Shown here: positions 28,717 through 38,927 of the stretch, in pieces
Layout: every line of letters starts with the position of its first letter
Numbering within the stretch: the stretch's first letter is position 1
Origin: Ascoidea tarda (nom. inval.)
Taxonomy: Eukaryota; Ascomycota; Saccharomycetes; Ascoideales; Ascoideaceae
Direction: 5' to 3'
Assembly: GCA_030560485.1 (NCBI GenBank)
Contig: JAKTTS010000022.1
Coordinates: 1-64,000, forward strand
DNA: 64,000 nucleotides
Position numbers and translations under genes: made by a program
Notes under the pieces: generated by a model
Databases searched by the model: none
Told to the model about the DNA's origin: nothing
Seen by the model: the letters and a program-made list of their open reading frames with translations, nothing else

Positions 28717-30564
28717 ATGGACGAGAAGAATGAGAGGAATGAAAAGAATGAGACCGAAACTGCTGTGGTTGGAGACACAATGGGAGAGATGCACCCTCCA
28801 TCAGAAACACCAGGCCAGTCAGAGCCAGAAACACCAGCAATCAATTCTTTGGTTCTAGATGCTGGACCATTGATCACACAGAACATTGGCTCACTCAAAC
28901 AGTATGCTCAAAACCTTTTCACTACTCCAGCGGTTTTCAATGAAGTAAAGGATGAAAATGCAAGAAGGAACTTGGAATTGTACAAAGATTTGATTAAAAT
29001 TAGACAGCCTAAACCAGAATTTGTCAAAAAAGAAGTAAACTTTTCCAAATTAACAGGGGATTACAACGTTTTGAGTGTGAACGATATTCATGTCATTGCA
29101 TTAACATATGAATTGGAGGTCGAATTGAATAAAGGGGACTGGAGGTTAAGACAGTATCCTGGAGAAGTGAAAAGTAGACTTGTCAAGAAAAATGTGGATA
29201 GTAAGAAGAAAGATGATATTGAAGACAATAAAAACCAACAAAACAACGAAATTAATAAAAATGAAAATGAGAATAAAATAGATATAAATGAAAGTGAAAA
29301 GGCAAAAAAAAATGATATAAAAGAAAATGAAAGTATAAAAAAAGAAAATAAAAATCAAATTAAATTTGATATCAAAGATGAAAAGAAAGCTCAAGAGAAA
29401 GAGAAAGATCAAGAGAAAAATGAAGAGACAAGTAAAAAAAATGATAGTGAGAAAGATCAAGAGAAAGAAGATATAAAACTGACTGATGCAGTGGAAAAAA
29501 CCAAGCGTAGACGAGGTGGTAGAAGACACCGAGAAAAAGAAACTATGTTAAAAGAGGGATTTCAAATTCAGTTTCCAAAATCTTCAAAAAAAAGTCAAAA
29601 AATTGGCAATTTCAAAAAGAATAACGTCAAAAAACCTCAAAAAGTTGAAAACACTCTCGAAATAAATTCTGGATCAGATTTCAGTCAAGATCAAGCTAAA
29701 AAACTGAAAACCACTCAGGACGAAATTCCTACTAAAACTATAGCTAATATTAAAATCAATGATCAGTCAAGTGAGATAGATAAAGATCAAGAAAACAAAA
29801 AAGATACCACTACCGAGAATGAACATGATAGTGATAATGAAAGTGAGTGGATCACACCTGAATCCATTCAACAGGAAATTATAAAAGAACAAGAAGGCAA
29901 AATATTTTTTAAGAATAGAAATAACAAAGTAATTGCAAAAAAAGTCGCTGTAAAAGCTGCATTAGCATCGGGGGATTTTGCAGTTCAAAATGTCGCATTA
30001 CAAATCAATTTGAATTTAATGAATTCTATGAATGGGTTAAAGATAAATAGAGTTAGAAATTATATGTTGAGATGTCATGGTTGTTTCTACTTAATACCTT
30101 ATAATCTAGAAAAAAAGGTTAATCATAAACTACAATTCTGTCCAAGATGTGGTGGTGCAACAATATTAAGATGTTTAGTATCGGTTGATTCCTCTACTGG
30201 AAAGATAACGCCTCTTTTGAAAAAAAATTTTGAATGGCATAATAGAGGTAATAAATATTCAATGTCCTCTCCCTTATCTAAAAACCATCTCAAGAAATAT
30301 GGAAAAAGCGGGTTTCAGCATAACAAGGTGAATAGAAAGTATGAGGTGCCTTTATTGAGGGAGGATCAAAAAGAGTATCAACAAGCGATAAAGGATGAGG
30401 ACTGGTCAAAAAGACAAAATACCAAAATGCTTGAGCAATGGATTGGAGGATCAGACATAAATCCATTTGCAATTGATAACAGCTTACGATACCACGACCA
30501 ACACAGTGGAAGTGTCAGAGTTAACAAAGGCAGATACGCAAATGCCTCCAGAAAAAGAAAATAG
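28717..30564 (+). CDS. NOB1: Nob1-like PIN endonuclease for 20S pre-rRNA
   Basis: Predicted 615-aa endonuclease that makes the last cut at the 3' end of 18S rRNA in cytoplasmic pre-40S particles. The PIN domain starts at about residue 43 with SLVLDAGPLI (catalytic Asp near 48) and continues to GDYNVLSVNDIHVIALTYELE, which supplies further acidic metal ligands. A long Lys/Glu/Asn-rich insert splits the PIN region (about 155-370), larger than in S. cerevisiae Nob1 (459 aa). A zinc ribbon follows at about 452-486 (RCHGC and FCPRCGG), then the family tail, with NRGNKYSMSSPLSKNH and basic residues to the end (ASRKRK). The ATG at 28717 is clear. Confidence 0.95.
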   Translation: MDEKNERNEKNETETAVVGDTMGEMHPPSETPGQSEPETPAINSLVLDAGPLITQNIGSLKQYAQNLFTTPAVFNEVKDENARRNLELYKDLIKIRQPKPEFVKKEVNFSKLTGDYNVLSVNDIHVIALTYELEVELNKGDWRLRQYPGEVKSRLVKKNVDSKKKDDIEDNKNQQNNEINKNENENKIDINESEKAKKNDIKENESIKKENKNQIKFDIKDEKKAQEKEKDQEKNEETSKKNDSEKDQEKEDIKLTDAVEKTKRRRGGRRHREKETMLKEGFQIQFPKSSKKSQKIGNFKKNNVKKPQKVENTLEINSGSDFSQDQAKKLKTTQDEIPTKTIANIKINDQSSEIDKDQENKKDTTTENEHDSDNESEWITPESIQQEIIKEQEGKIFFKNRNNKVIAKKVAVKAALASGDFAVQNVALQINLNLMNSMNGLKINRVRNYMLRCHGCFYLIPYNLEKKVNHKLQFCPRCGGATILRCLVSVDSSTGKITPLLKKNFEWHNRGNKYSMSSPLSKNHLKKYGKSGFQHNKVNRKYEVPLLREDQKEYQQAIKDEDWSKRQNTKMLEQWIGGSDINPFAIDNSLRYHDQHSGSVRVNKGRYANASRKRK

Positions 30565-30843
30565 CCTATCTGCAAAGCAAAATAAATGTATAGATTAGTG
30601 TGTAATATTATAATCCATTGGAGTAACAAACGCGTTTGATATATAATATGCGCAACTATGCATATCACCGCATATTGATACTTATTAACGTTTGATGCCG
30701 CATAGCTGCATCATTACATATATCACACGTGATGTATTTTCATTTTGAGAATTTCTGATATAATCATCCCAGAGCGTAAATCTGGAGGTTTCTATTTGAA
30801 AGCGACCATCCACCAGTGTCTTTATTCATGATTACTCTATGCA
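30565..30843. promoter_or_regulatory. Spacer with CACGTG E-box and repeated GCATAT motifs
   Basis: About 280 bases in front of the coiled-coil gene. The palindrome TCACACGTGATG contains CACGTG at 30726-30731, about 113 bases before the start codon at 30844. Just upstream (30,645-30,715) the words ATGCG, TATGCATATC, CGCATATT and CCGCATAGCTGCATC recur in both orientations. The sites are visible; their use is inferred. Confidence 0.4.
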
Positions 30844-33423
30844 ATGTCTTCAGACACATCTATAGTCATTGGCTGCTTGTTGGAAACTTCAATTAACAGT
30901 CTTGCTAAAGACAAGCCAACATTTTTCAAGGCCAGGCTTCACTTTAAACTTTCATCGATCATTAAAAGCTACTCGAAATTTCTCAAAATCAATCAGAAGT
31001 TTTTAACTTTTTATCACAATGGCAAAGAACTCAATAAAACCAAAACGATGTCTTTTTACAACTTTCAAAATAATACTACTCTTCATGTGAAGCTATTGGA
31101 TTCATTGACTAGCATCAAGTTTATTATTAATACCAATGAGATTGATACCATAAATAGTACTCAATTGATACGGGAATTTTCTTTTTACAATAATTCATTG
31201 TCCAAATTTAGTGAAATAATTCACGATTTTATGAGTGATATATCTTTTCAAAAAGTTTATCAGCTAAATTCTTCTGCTTATCAATTTTCCCACAAATCCA
31301 AAGATATTTTTCAGGTTATTGAACGTGATCAATACGACAGTTCTCTAAGGGCTTTTGAATTAAACGAAAATCCAACAATATATATTAAAACAGAAAAAAA
31401 TTTGACCTTACAATTATTAGCTTTATTAAATAAAATACCCTTGTCTAAAGTTTATAAAACGTTAGATATTCCATTTGATCCACATAGTCTAAGCCAGAAA
31501 AAAAACACTGATAATAACAATAACGATAATAACAATAGAAATTACAATAACGAAAAAATTGAGCTTATAAATCAAAAAAATAAAGAAATTGAAAAATTAT
31601 CTAAAGAAAGGGATAAATTAAATTCAAAAGTTGACGATTTAAATTTAAAATTATCACTCAATGAAAAAACTGTTACTCAAAATATTGAAATTGCTGAAAC
31701 TTTTGAAAATTTTAAATTTCTCTTGGATTCTCAAATCAATGAACATAATTTAAATATTAATGAGAAATGTGTTTCTACTTTAAATTATTTTAATCCAAGT
31801 AATAACACAAAGCTGGATTCGTTAACTTTAGGAAAATTAAAGTCTGTATTATTTTATTACCAAAATATTTTAAAAAACAAGTCAACTGAAATAGAAAGGC
31901 TTTCAACAGATGTTGAATACTATAACAAAACCCTTGAATCTAAAGAAAAAAAAGTAATCAGTTTGAATGAAAGTTTGAAAAAATTAGAAAAAATTAATCA
32001 AGAGTCAACAAAAAATGATTTTTCAGTGAAAAACTATCAGAAATTTTTAATCTTATTGATTGAAATGATTGATAAAACCTTGAAATCAATTAAATCAAAC
32101 CCAAAATTTTTATTAATTTTTAATAAATATGATTTTAATTCAATTTTAAGTGACAATACCTCCAAGCTATCGTTACAAACAAGTAAAAATAATCAAGCAA
32201 TTAAATCAAACGATGAACAGTTAGAAGTTTGTTTTACAAATTTATTTATAATTTTAGATTTTTATGATAAAATTTTATCTAATTCTACAAATAAGTTGAT
32301 AACTTCTAATGAAGAAAATATTCAACTTGAAAATCGATTAAAAACATCTATTTCAGAAAATAATAAATTGCAAACTGAGATTCAATCACTTAAAAATTTT
32401 AAGAAACAAAATTCAGAACAATTAGAAAAACAAAAAAACGAATTGGAAGAATTAAAATTAAAATTGCAAAATTTAAGTGCTAAAAATATTGAATTTGCAA
32501 AAGAAAACGGTAATCGAAAAACCGAACTTTTAAATTTACAAAACGTCAGTTCAATTAAGGATAGTTTATTGAATAATGTTTTAACAAAATTTGATACTAA
32601 AATTCCTGATGATGAATCTTTAATGGATAAAAGTTTATTTCAAAAAATAGAAAAAGAGATTTTTGCGAAAATTAATTTGCAGTTCGAGAAAGTTGTTGAT
32701 GGATATAACTCCAAACTCTCTTTGTTAGAAAAAGAAAATATAAGCTCAAAGGACAAGTATGATAGACTTAGTAAAGAGTACGATTCTAATCTTGAGTTAT
32801 ATGAACAGATAATGAAACAGAACGAGTCTTTAAATGAAAAGATTAATATTTTAGAAAAAGAAAAAAATGAAAGGGAAAGTTTATCTGCATCAGATATAGT
32901 TAAAGATAATAAAAAAGGTATGGAGAGGTTAAAAGAGTTGTCTGAATGGTTTCATAAAGGTGGAATTTTGTTTGGTGAATTAAATCATAATAATACTTCT
33001 ACGCAGAAATTATCAAAACCTACAAAGAACTCTACAAGTGAACCATTAGAAGAACCAAAATCCAAAAGACAGAAAATTGGTAATGGCTTGAATAATAGTA
33101 GCAATTTGTTGGATACTAATAGTACAATGATTGAAGCCAATCCAACAAATCCTTATCTTAATATAACAGTTAAATTTGTTTCAAGAAATGATCAAGCAGA
33201 AATTCCAACATCCACATTTAAGATTAGATATAAAACCAAATTAGTTAAATTGATGAAAGCTTTTAGGACGCGTATAGAAAAATCTGTAGATTATAAAGCA
33301 GCTAATATAAGCGTGAAAGATTTGAAGTTTGAAATTAATAATGTTAAAAATTTGGATTATAATTTATCAATTGATTCTTTTGGATTAAAGGATGGGTGTG
33401 AAATATTATCAATGGATTCGTAA
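30844..33423 (+). CDS. Coiled-coil protein with C-terminal SUMO-like fold
   Basis: Predicted 859-aa protein that I cannot name. Residues about 770-859 read as a SUMO-like (Rad60-SLD/ubiquitin-2) beta-grasp: ITVKFVSRNDQ, then FKIRYKTKLVKLMKAFRTR (SMT3 has FKIKKTTPLRRLMEAFAKR), then an end like SUMO's (DSFGLKDGCEILSMD). There is no terminal Gly-Gly, so it is not a conjugated modifier. Residues about 25-85 may be a second ubiquitin-like fold (HFKLSSIIKSYSKFLKINQ, then HNGKEL and NNTTLHVKLLD). Between them, about 230-690 is mostly Lys/Glu/Asn-rich coiled coil. A short basic patch (KSKRQKIG) precedes the SUMO-like end and could be a nuclear signal. Candidates are a SUMO-pathway scaffold or a spindle or chromosome structural protein. 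Tandem-oriented after NOB1 and convergent with FAL1. Confidence 0.8.
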   Translation: MSSDTSIVIGCLLETSINSLAKDKPTFFKARLHFKLSSIIKSYSKFLKINQKFLTFYHNGKELNKTKTMSFYNFQNNTTLHVKLLDSLTSIKFIINTNEIDTINSTQLIREFSFYNNSLSKFSEIIHDFMSDISFQKVYQLNSSAYQFSHKSKDIFQVIERDQYDSSLRAFELNENPTIYIKTEKNLTLQLLALLNKIPLSKVYKTLDIPFDPHSLSQKKNTDNNNNDNNNRNYNNEKIELINQKNKEIEKLSKERDKLNSKVDDLNLKLSLNEKTVTQNIEIAETFENFKFLLDSQINEHNLNINEKCVSTLNYFNPSNNTKLDSLTLGKLKSVLFYYQNILKNKSTEIERLSTDVEYYNKTLESKEKKVISLNESLKKLEKINQESTKNDFSVKNYQKFLILLIEMIDKTLKSIKSNPKFLLIFNKYDFNSILSDNTSKLSLQTSKNNQAIKSNDEQLEVCFTNLFIILDFYDKILSNSTNKLITSNEENIQLENRLKTSISENNKLQTEIQSLKNFKKQNSEQLEKQKNELEELKLKLQNLSAKNIEFAKENGNRKTELLNLQNVSSIKDSLLNNVLTKFDTKIPDDESLMDKSLFQKIEKEIFAKINLQFEKVVDGYNSKLSLLEKENISSKDKYDRLSKEYDSNLELYEQIMKQNESLNEKINILEKEKNERESLSASDIVKDNKKGMERLKELSEWFHKGGILFGELNHNNTSTQKLSKPTKNSTSEPLEEPKSKRQKIGNGLNNSSNLLDTNSTMIEANPTNPYLNITVKFVSRNDQAEIPTSTFKIRYKTKLVKLMKAFRTRIEKSVDYKAANISVKDLKFEINNVKNLDYNLSIDSFGLKDGCEILSMDS

Positions 33424-33529
33424 ACCGAGAGAAGGATAAATGTTTATGTTTTTTTTCCTTTTTTTTTTTTGCTTGATATTATTATTTTATTGTTATTTGG
33501 TTATAATATATATGTTCTGCAAGTTTAAA

Positions 33530-34895
33530 TTACATAACCTCGCTGAGGTTTACGGGCATTTCTTCAATTTCAGTGGAATAATAGTTTTCTATATCATGAA
33601 GAGATTTAATTTCATCATCAGTTACAAAATTGATCGCAACACCTTTTCTTCCAAATCTTCCAGATCTACCAATTCTATGAATATAACTATCTCTATCATA
33701 AGGTAAATCATAGTTTATGACTAAAGATACTTGTTGAACATCTATGCCTCTTGCCCAAACATCGGTTGAAATTAGGACTCTTGAATGACCCAATCTGAAC
33801 TCATTCATTATGTGATCTCTTTCATCCTGTTTCATATCCCCATGCATTGAGACGACGGTAAAATTTGATTTTTTCATTTGATCAGCAAGCCAATCGACTT
33901 TTTTTTTAGAGTTACAAAATATAACAGCTTGGGTTATTGTCAATGAATCGTATAAGTCACATAAAGTATCGAATTTCCAATCTTCTTTTTCAACAGAAAT
34001 GTAATACTGTTTAATTCCTTCGAGAGTGATTTCATCTCTTTTGACTAAGATTCTGACAGGATCAGACATGAATTTTGAAGTCATTTCAAGAACATCATGG
34101 GGCAAAGTAGCACTTGAAACCACCACTTGAGTTCCTGGAGGTAAAAAGCGGTATATATCATAAATTTGTTCTTTAAAACCCTTTGATAATAGTTCATCAG
34201 CTTCATCAAGGACCAAATATTTAATATGTCTTGTATTTAAATTTCTTCTTTTGATCATATCAGCGACTCTGCCAGGAGTTCCACTTACCACATGTTGACC
34301 CTTTTGTAATTGTTTTATATCAGAACCTAAGCTTGTTCCGCCAATGCAAGCATGAACATTGCAGTTCATATAATTGCCTAAAGATTTGATAACATTTTGA
34401 ATTTGAACGGCTAACTCTCTTGTTGGAGACAAGACTAATGCCTGGGGGTCTTTTAGTTTTGTTTCTATTACTTCTAATAGACCAATTGTGAAAGTGGCAG
34501 TTTTACCAGTACCAGATTGGGCCTGTGCAATAGTGTCTCTGCCAGATATAATTTGTAATATGGCTCTTGATTGGATTGCAGAGGGTGCTTCAAAACCATA
34601 TCCATAGATACCTCTTAGCAAGTCATCTTTAAGGTTCATCTCTTCAACTGTTGTGGAAATAATAAAGAGTTAGTTCATAAAAGCATTTAGAGAACTAATT
34701 GGAAGTTAAAAATGAAAAAAAAATAGTACTGGATTTTTTAAACTTACATGTCGAGACTCTATTTAAAACACAGGTTAGTATGTCAATTAACAAAAGAAAA
34801 AAATAACCTGTTCGAAAGTATCTGAGTACTTACACCGAGACATTTTTGGTGGTCGTGAATTCTAACTGATTATCAGCATCTTGGTCAAAATCCAT
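33530..34895 (-). CDS. FAL1: Fal1-like DEAD-box RNA helicase (eIF4A-III type), three exons
   Basis: Predicted 396-aa DEAD-box ATPase for 40S ribosome assembly, close to the 399 aa of S. cerevisiae Fal1. Motifs: Q-motif [33 protein letters not shown], and HRIGRSGR. The ending [17 protein letters not shown] fits Fal1/eIF4A-III rather than eIF4A. Gene model (minus strand): exon 1 34895-34834 ([13 protein letters not shown]), microexon 34758-34748 (11 nt), exon 3 34647-33530. Joined, these read [20 protein letters not shown], matching the [17 protein letters not shown] block of Fal1. Without the microexon the frame fails. It converges on the coiled-coil gene, about 106 bases stop to stop. Confidence 0.95.
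34648..34747 (-). other. FAL1: FAL1 intron 2 (100 nt)
   Basis: The donor is CAT|GTAAGTTT at 34747. The branch site is AACTAAC near 34,676-34,670, and the acceptor TTCCACAACAG ends at 34648. Confidence 0.82.
34748..34758 (-). other. FAL1: FAL1 11-nt microexon
   Basis: AGTCTCGACAT, flanked by ...AAATAG upstream and GTAAGTTT downstream. With two bases from exon 1 and two bases from exon 3 it encodes V-V-S-T-F, which is conserved in the family just before the Q-motif region. Confidence 0.8.
34759..34833 (-). other. FAL1: FAL1 intron 1 (75 nt)
   Basis: The donor is GGT|GTAAGTAC at 34833. A perfect TACTAAC branch site occupies 34780-34774, and the acceptor TTTTAAATAG ends at 34759. It splits a Val codon after two bases. 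Confidence 0.85.
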
Positions 34896-34989
34896 TGTTA
34901 AACTTTGATAAGAAAGAAGATGATGTGATGTGAAATTTTATGCTTATTGTTGAAAAATAAATTCTGACTAACAGTTGAGTCAGCAGATA

Positions 34990-34995
34990 CACGTG
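34990..34995 (+). promoter_or_regulatory. CACGTG E-box in FAL1 promoter
   Basis: Palindromic bHLH core (ATACACGTGACAG), 95 bases upstream of the FAL1 start codon. It is the third such site in the window, each close to a start codon. Confidence 0.35.
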
Positions 34996-36323
34996 ACAGT
35001 TATGATGAGAAAAATTGGCGGCACTCAAATGTATCCCGGACCGGATAGAAAATAAAGTTGAAAAATAAAAAGTGTATACACACAGAGTTTTTGCAAACGC
35101 GCATGTATTTCAGCGTGTATGTATGTGCCACAGCTAGTTGTGCGCCTGCATATGCGTTATGCATTGCGCCTGCAGTGCTGTAAGCATCGCCATCTCGCCT
35201 GATCCGGCAAGATGTGCGCAGTGAAACACCTCTAAGTTTGCGGAAAGCAGAATCCACTTAACAGAGAGTCATGCAGAAGTATCCACCATTCAGGATGGTT
35301 TGGCAAGCGTGGAAGTGTCTGAAAAGCGTGAAAGGTAGAAGAAGCACGGGAAGCACCAAAGGAAGAAGAATGATGGCTGCATTTCTCAGGAGATTGTTGG
35401 CGCTAGTGATGGAGACGAATTTGCGTCACAGAGCCCCGGAGAGCAACACAAAGCCGGTTTGAGGCTTCTGTCAACAGGCTGAGAATACCAAACCCACAAT
35501 GTCTGTTGAGCAAATTTGATGTATGTTTAATGTTGTCGGATTTGAGTGGCGAGAACAGTGGTGATAATTCAACGTTGAACCTCCAAGGAATTTGTTTTGT
35601 TTTGTCTTTGAAAAGATAGTTTTGTTGAGAGATACTATTCAATGTTATCCCTTTGGTTTTAACCCTGGTGTTGTCGTTGGTGTTGTTATTTTTTGGTGGT
35701 GATCGTACAGGAAAGATAACCGTCACCAGAGACTAATTGTGTCGTCAACTTACTGACTTTATTGAACCTGTGAATTATTAATAGGTGCTTTAAAATTGGC
35801 TGATTATTGGAGCATTGCAACCAAAAAATCGAGAATCATTGCAAAATAATTGATGCAAAAGAAAAATATCTATGCTAAGCAACAGGTGAATAAATACGAA
35901 AATAAGAAGAGATCATTTTGATAAAAATGTTGATTAAATGCTTTATAATTTATTTAAAACAATAAAAAACAAATAAAATAAATTCATAAAAAATACCTTC
36001 AAAAGCTAATAACTTTTTTTTTATTTTTTATTTTTTCTTTTGAATTTATTTTTCAATACATTTTTACATAATAAAATTTTTTTAATAAACAGGTTTCTCT
36101 TTATTTTCTTTCTTTTTTCTCAAAGTATTTTTTTGTCTTGTATTTGAAAGTTTTCAAACAAGTAAAAAATAAAAAATAAAATGAAAAAGGTTTTTTCTCT
36201 CTGAATTACAAACCCAATTCTAAAACCCAATTTTAAAGACCAATACACATCTTTATCTTTTGAGATACTAATCTCTAATTGTAGCGAATTAGTGGAATAA
36301 TCACATACTAAAAGATGCTAGAG

Positions 36324-36378
36324 AAATGCTAAACAAATGCTAAACAAATGCTAAACAAATGCTAAACAAATGCTAAAG
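36324..36378 (+). repeat. 11-nt tandem repeat, five copies
   Basis: Unit AAATGCTAAAC, five copies, the last ending in G. It lies in non-coding AT-rich DNA between the GATA gene and FAL1. Confidence 0.92.
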
Positions 36379-38134
36379 AAAAATCAAAATTTGCAGCACA
36401 ATAGATAGAGTAAATCGTACACAATCAATAAATAAAAAACAAAAAAAATAACTCATTTTCCCAGTTCCTTTTTCCATATTTAACGTTAATTTCAATTATT
36501 GTTAAATACTATGAGTTGGTGGTATTTCATTGAATTTCATATTGATATCATTTCTTTTTTAACCTATTTCTTTTTTAACCTATTTCATACTAAATCCATT
36601 ATATGTTTGAAAATTGTAATATTAAAAAAGGAAAAAAAAATTATATAATATTATTTCAGACACCAATAATATTATTTTAAAAAGGAAAAATTATTGTTCG
36701 TTTTTGATTAAAATATAATTATATTATATTAATGAAATATCAGTGAAATGTTGATGAAATTTTAATGAAATTAATGAAAATTTCCTAAATTTTTAGTGAT
36801 GGAATATCATTTTCATCAAACAAATTTGGTTATAATAATCCTATTATTATCAACGTAACAAAATTTGAAAAAAAAAACAACAACCTTTATCATTCTTCAA
36901 AACTTTTAGCAAAAAAATGATCTTTCACATTTCCCCAATCATTGATTTGCATGAAAACCTTCTTCAAACCCAATAAAACGTAATCAAGAACAGTTAAAGA
37001 TAAAGAACATTTCACAAAATTTTAAACTTTCTCCCACCATCTCCAAATCAAATATCCATAAAAAGATCATAATGATGGGTACTAACATCCAGAGAAATGA
37101 CCTTGATACACTCGACTGCTTCCTGTTCTCTAGTTGCTCCCTTTTAGTTCTGTTGTTGCTCATCCATTGCTCTTCCATTACTCTTCTACTACTCTCTTTT
37201 ATTATATTGTTGTCTCTCTTCAAAGACATCTTTTTCTTCAAAAGGATTCGAAAACGCAAAAAATAACCGCCCTTTTAAAAACCAGAGCAATGGCGCAGTT
37301 CCTCGACGCTCAAACACCTGTGGTATTGCAACCTTACATCCTACATATGTGTCTTGCGCAAAACGACAGGCAGATGTTTGTGGGAGCTTTTTTTAGGGCG
37401 GCCCTCCAGAAACGGTACTGCTGTCTATTTCATCCCCAGCGTGGAAATCAGCACAGAACCTCACATAAAAAATAAACAGTGAAGTGTTGTTGATAGAAGC
37501 GAGAAATGGAAGTGGAAATGAAATAAATGGCCAACAAGAAGTAGGAATGAAAGCAATTTCTGGTTGGGAAGAAGATGGCTGTGGGGCTTTTCTGGCATCA
37601 GAAATAGCATTCTGGCTGTTGCGTAGGTCTGGAACTGAGAATTTCAGTGGATAATATTTACATTCCTTAATTCTGACCAGAAACCTAAAGCCGGAAAGCA
37701 TAATAGGATGTTGGAGCAGAACATACAATGGATATACAATGAACATACAATAAACATTACAATAGACATTACAATAGGAAGTGCTAGGAGTTTGAGATGC
37801 ACTGAAGCTGAGTATTTCGTCTGAGACAGTTTCTGCTTCTCGACCCTAATCCTCCCTGGCTTATTGGCTCTTGCGCAACTTCCCAATGGATATTAAGTGC
37901 TGGAACTGGGTCGAGAGGCCAGTGTTCAGTGGTATTTGGTGAATCAATGTATTGAATACTGGAAGCTATGTGTTGGACTGAAATGCACTGTTTGCTCTTT
38001 TGGATCGAATCAGAAATAAAAAAGGGATTTTGATCGAATGTGTTTGAAAAACCAACTGATACTTTTCTCACTTGAAACAATAATAGCAATCTGGACTTCA
38101 AACAAGAAGCCTAAGATCAGACTATACCCAAAAT

Positions 38135-38170
38135 CAAAGTCAAAGTCAAAGTCAAAGTCAAAGTCAAAAT
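38135..38170 (+). repeat. (CAAAGT)n repeat, six units
   Basis: Five exact copies of CAAAGT and one CAAAAT, about 370 bases beyond the 3' end of the GATA gene. Confidence 0.92.
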
Positions 38171-38543
38171 GAAAGAAAATAAACCATTAAAATTAAAAAA
38201 CAAAAGAAAATATAAAAAAAATGATATAAAAAATTATAAAATTATAGAAGAAACGATAAACTATTCAAAAAAATTAATTATTTTATAATACTGTAAATAA
38301 ATCATAACTTGGAATTATAACTGATTATTTGTTGAAATGTGAATTAATTTCTTTCTCTTAGTTTGGAATCATCGACGACAAAAACAAGTGGACTAAAAAT
38401 AATAAAACTATGAGTAAAATGAAAAAATAGACAAAATTGATTAAATTTAGACTGCAAAAATAAAAATAAAATGAAATGATTAAGGAAATAGTGTTACTTA
38501 TTTATAATATACGACAACAATGAATATAGGTAATTGATTAATT

Positions 38544-38895
38544 TTAATAATACTGATTGTAAACCATATTAACGTGTGAAAAATGGTTTGAATCAAAACC
38601 AATTAATGGAACATTTTGATGGTTATTCAATGGTTGCCCATTTTGAAATGTCAAACTTGTTAATCTGATTGTATCTTTAATCTCTTTTTTTTTCTTCATT
38701 TCCAAAATTGCTGTTTCACGCCCTTTCTTTTTACAAATTTTAGCAAAAAACAATCCACAGGCATTGCATAATGTCCTTGAACCATTTGGTCCTCTTCTCC
38801 ATTCTGGTGTATTTTCAGCAGCACAACATTGACATTTCAATTTAGGTTTTCCGTTGGTGGTGGAATTGTTCAAATTAGCTGTTGCAAGAAACTGT

Positions 38896-38927
<32 letters not shown>

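Larger units (their letters stand above)
34896..38543. other. Long non-coding region upstream of FAL1
   Basis: About 3.65 kb between the FAL1 start and the 3' end of the GATA gene. It begins with the FAL1 promoter, including CACGTG at 34990-34995 (ATACACGTGACAG). A GC-richer patch covers about 35,010-35,460, then very AT-rich DNA runs to about 37,000, then a mixed patch at 37,260-38,100. Open frames (the longest about 117 codons) overlap in several phases, look like nothing known, and carry no paired splice sites I could find. I saw no tRNA, snRNA or snoRNA signature. Unannotated non-coding transcripts are possible. Confidence 0.5.
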
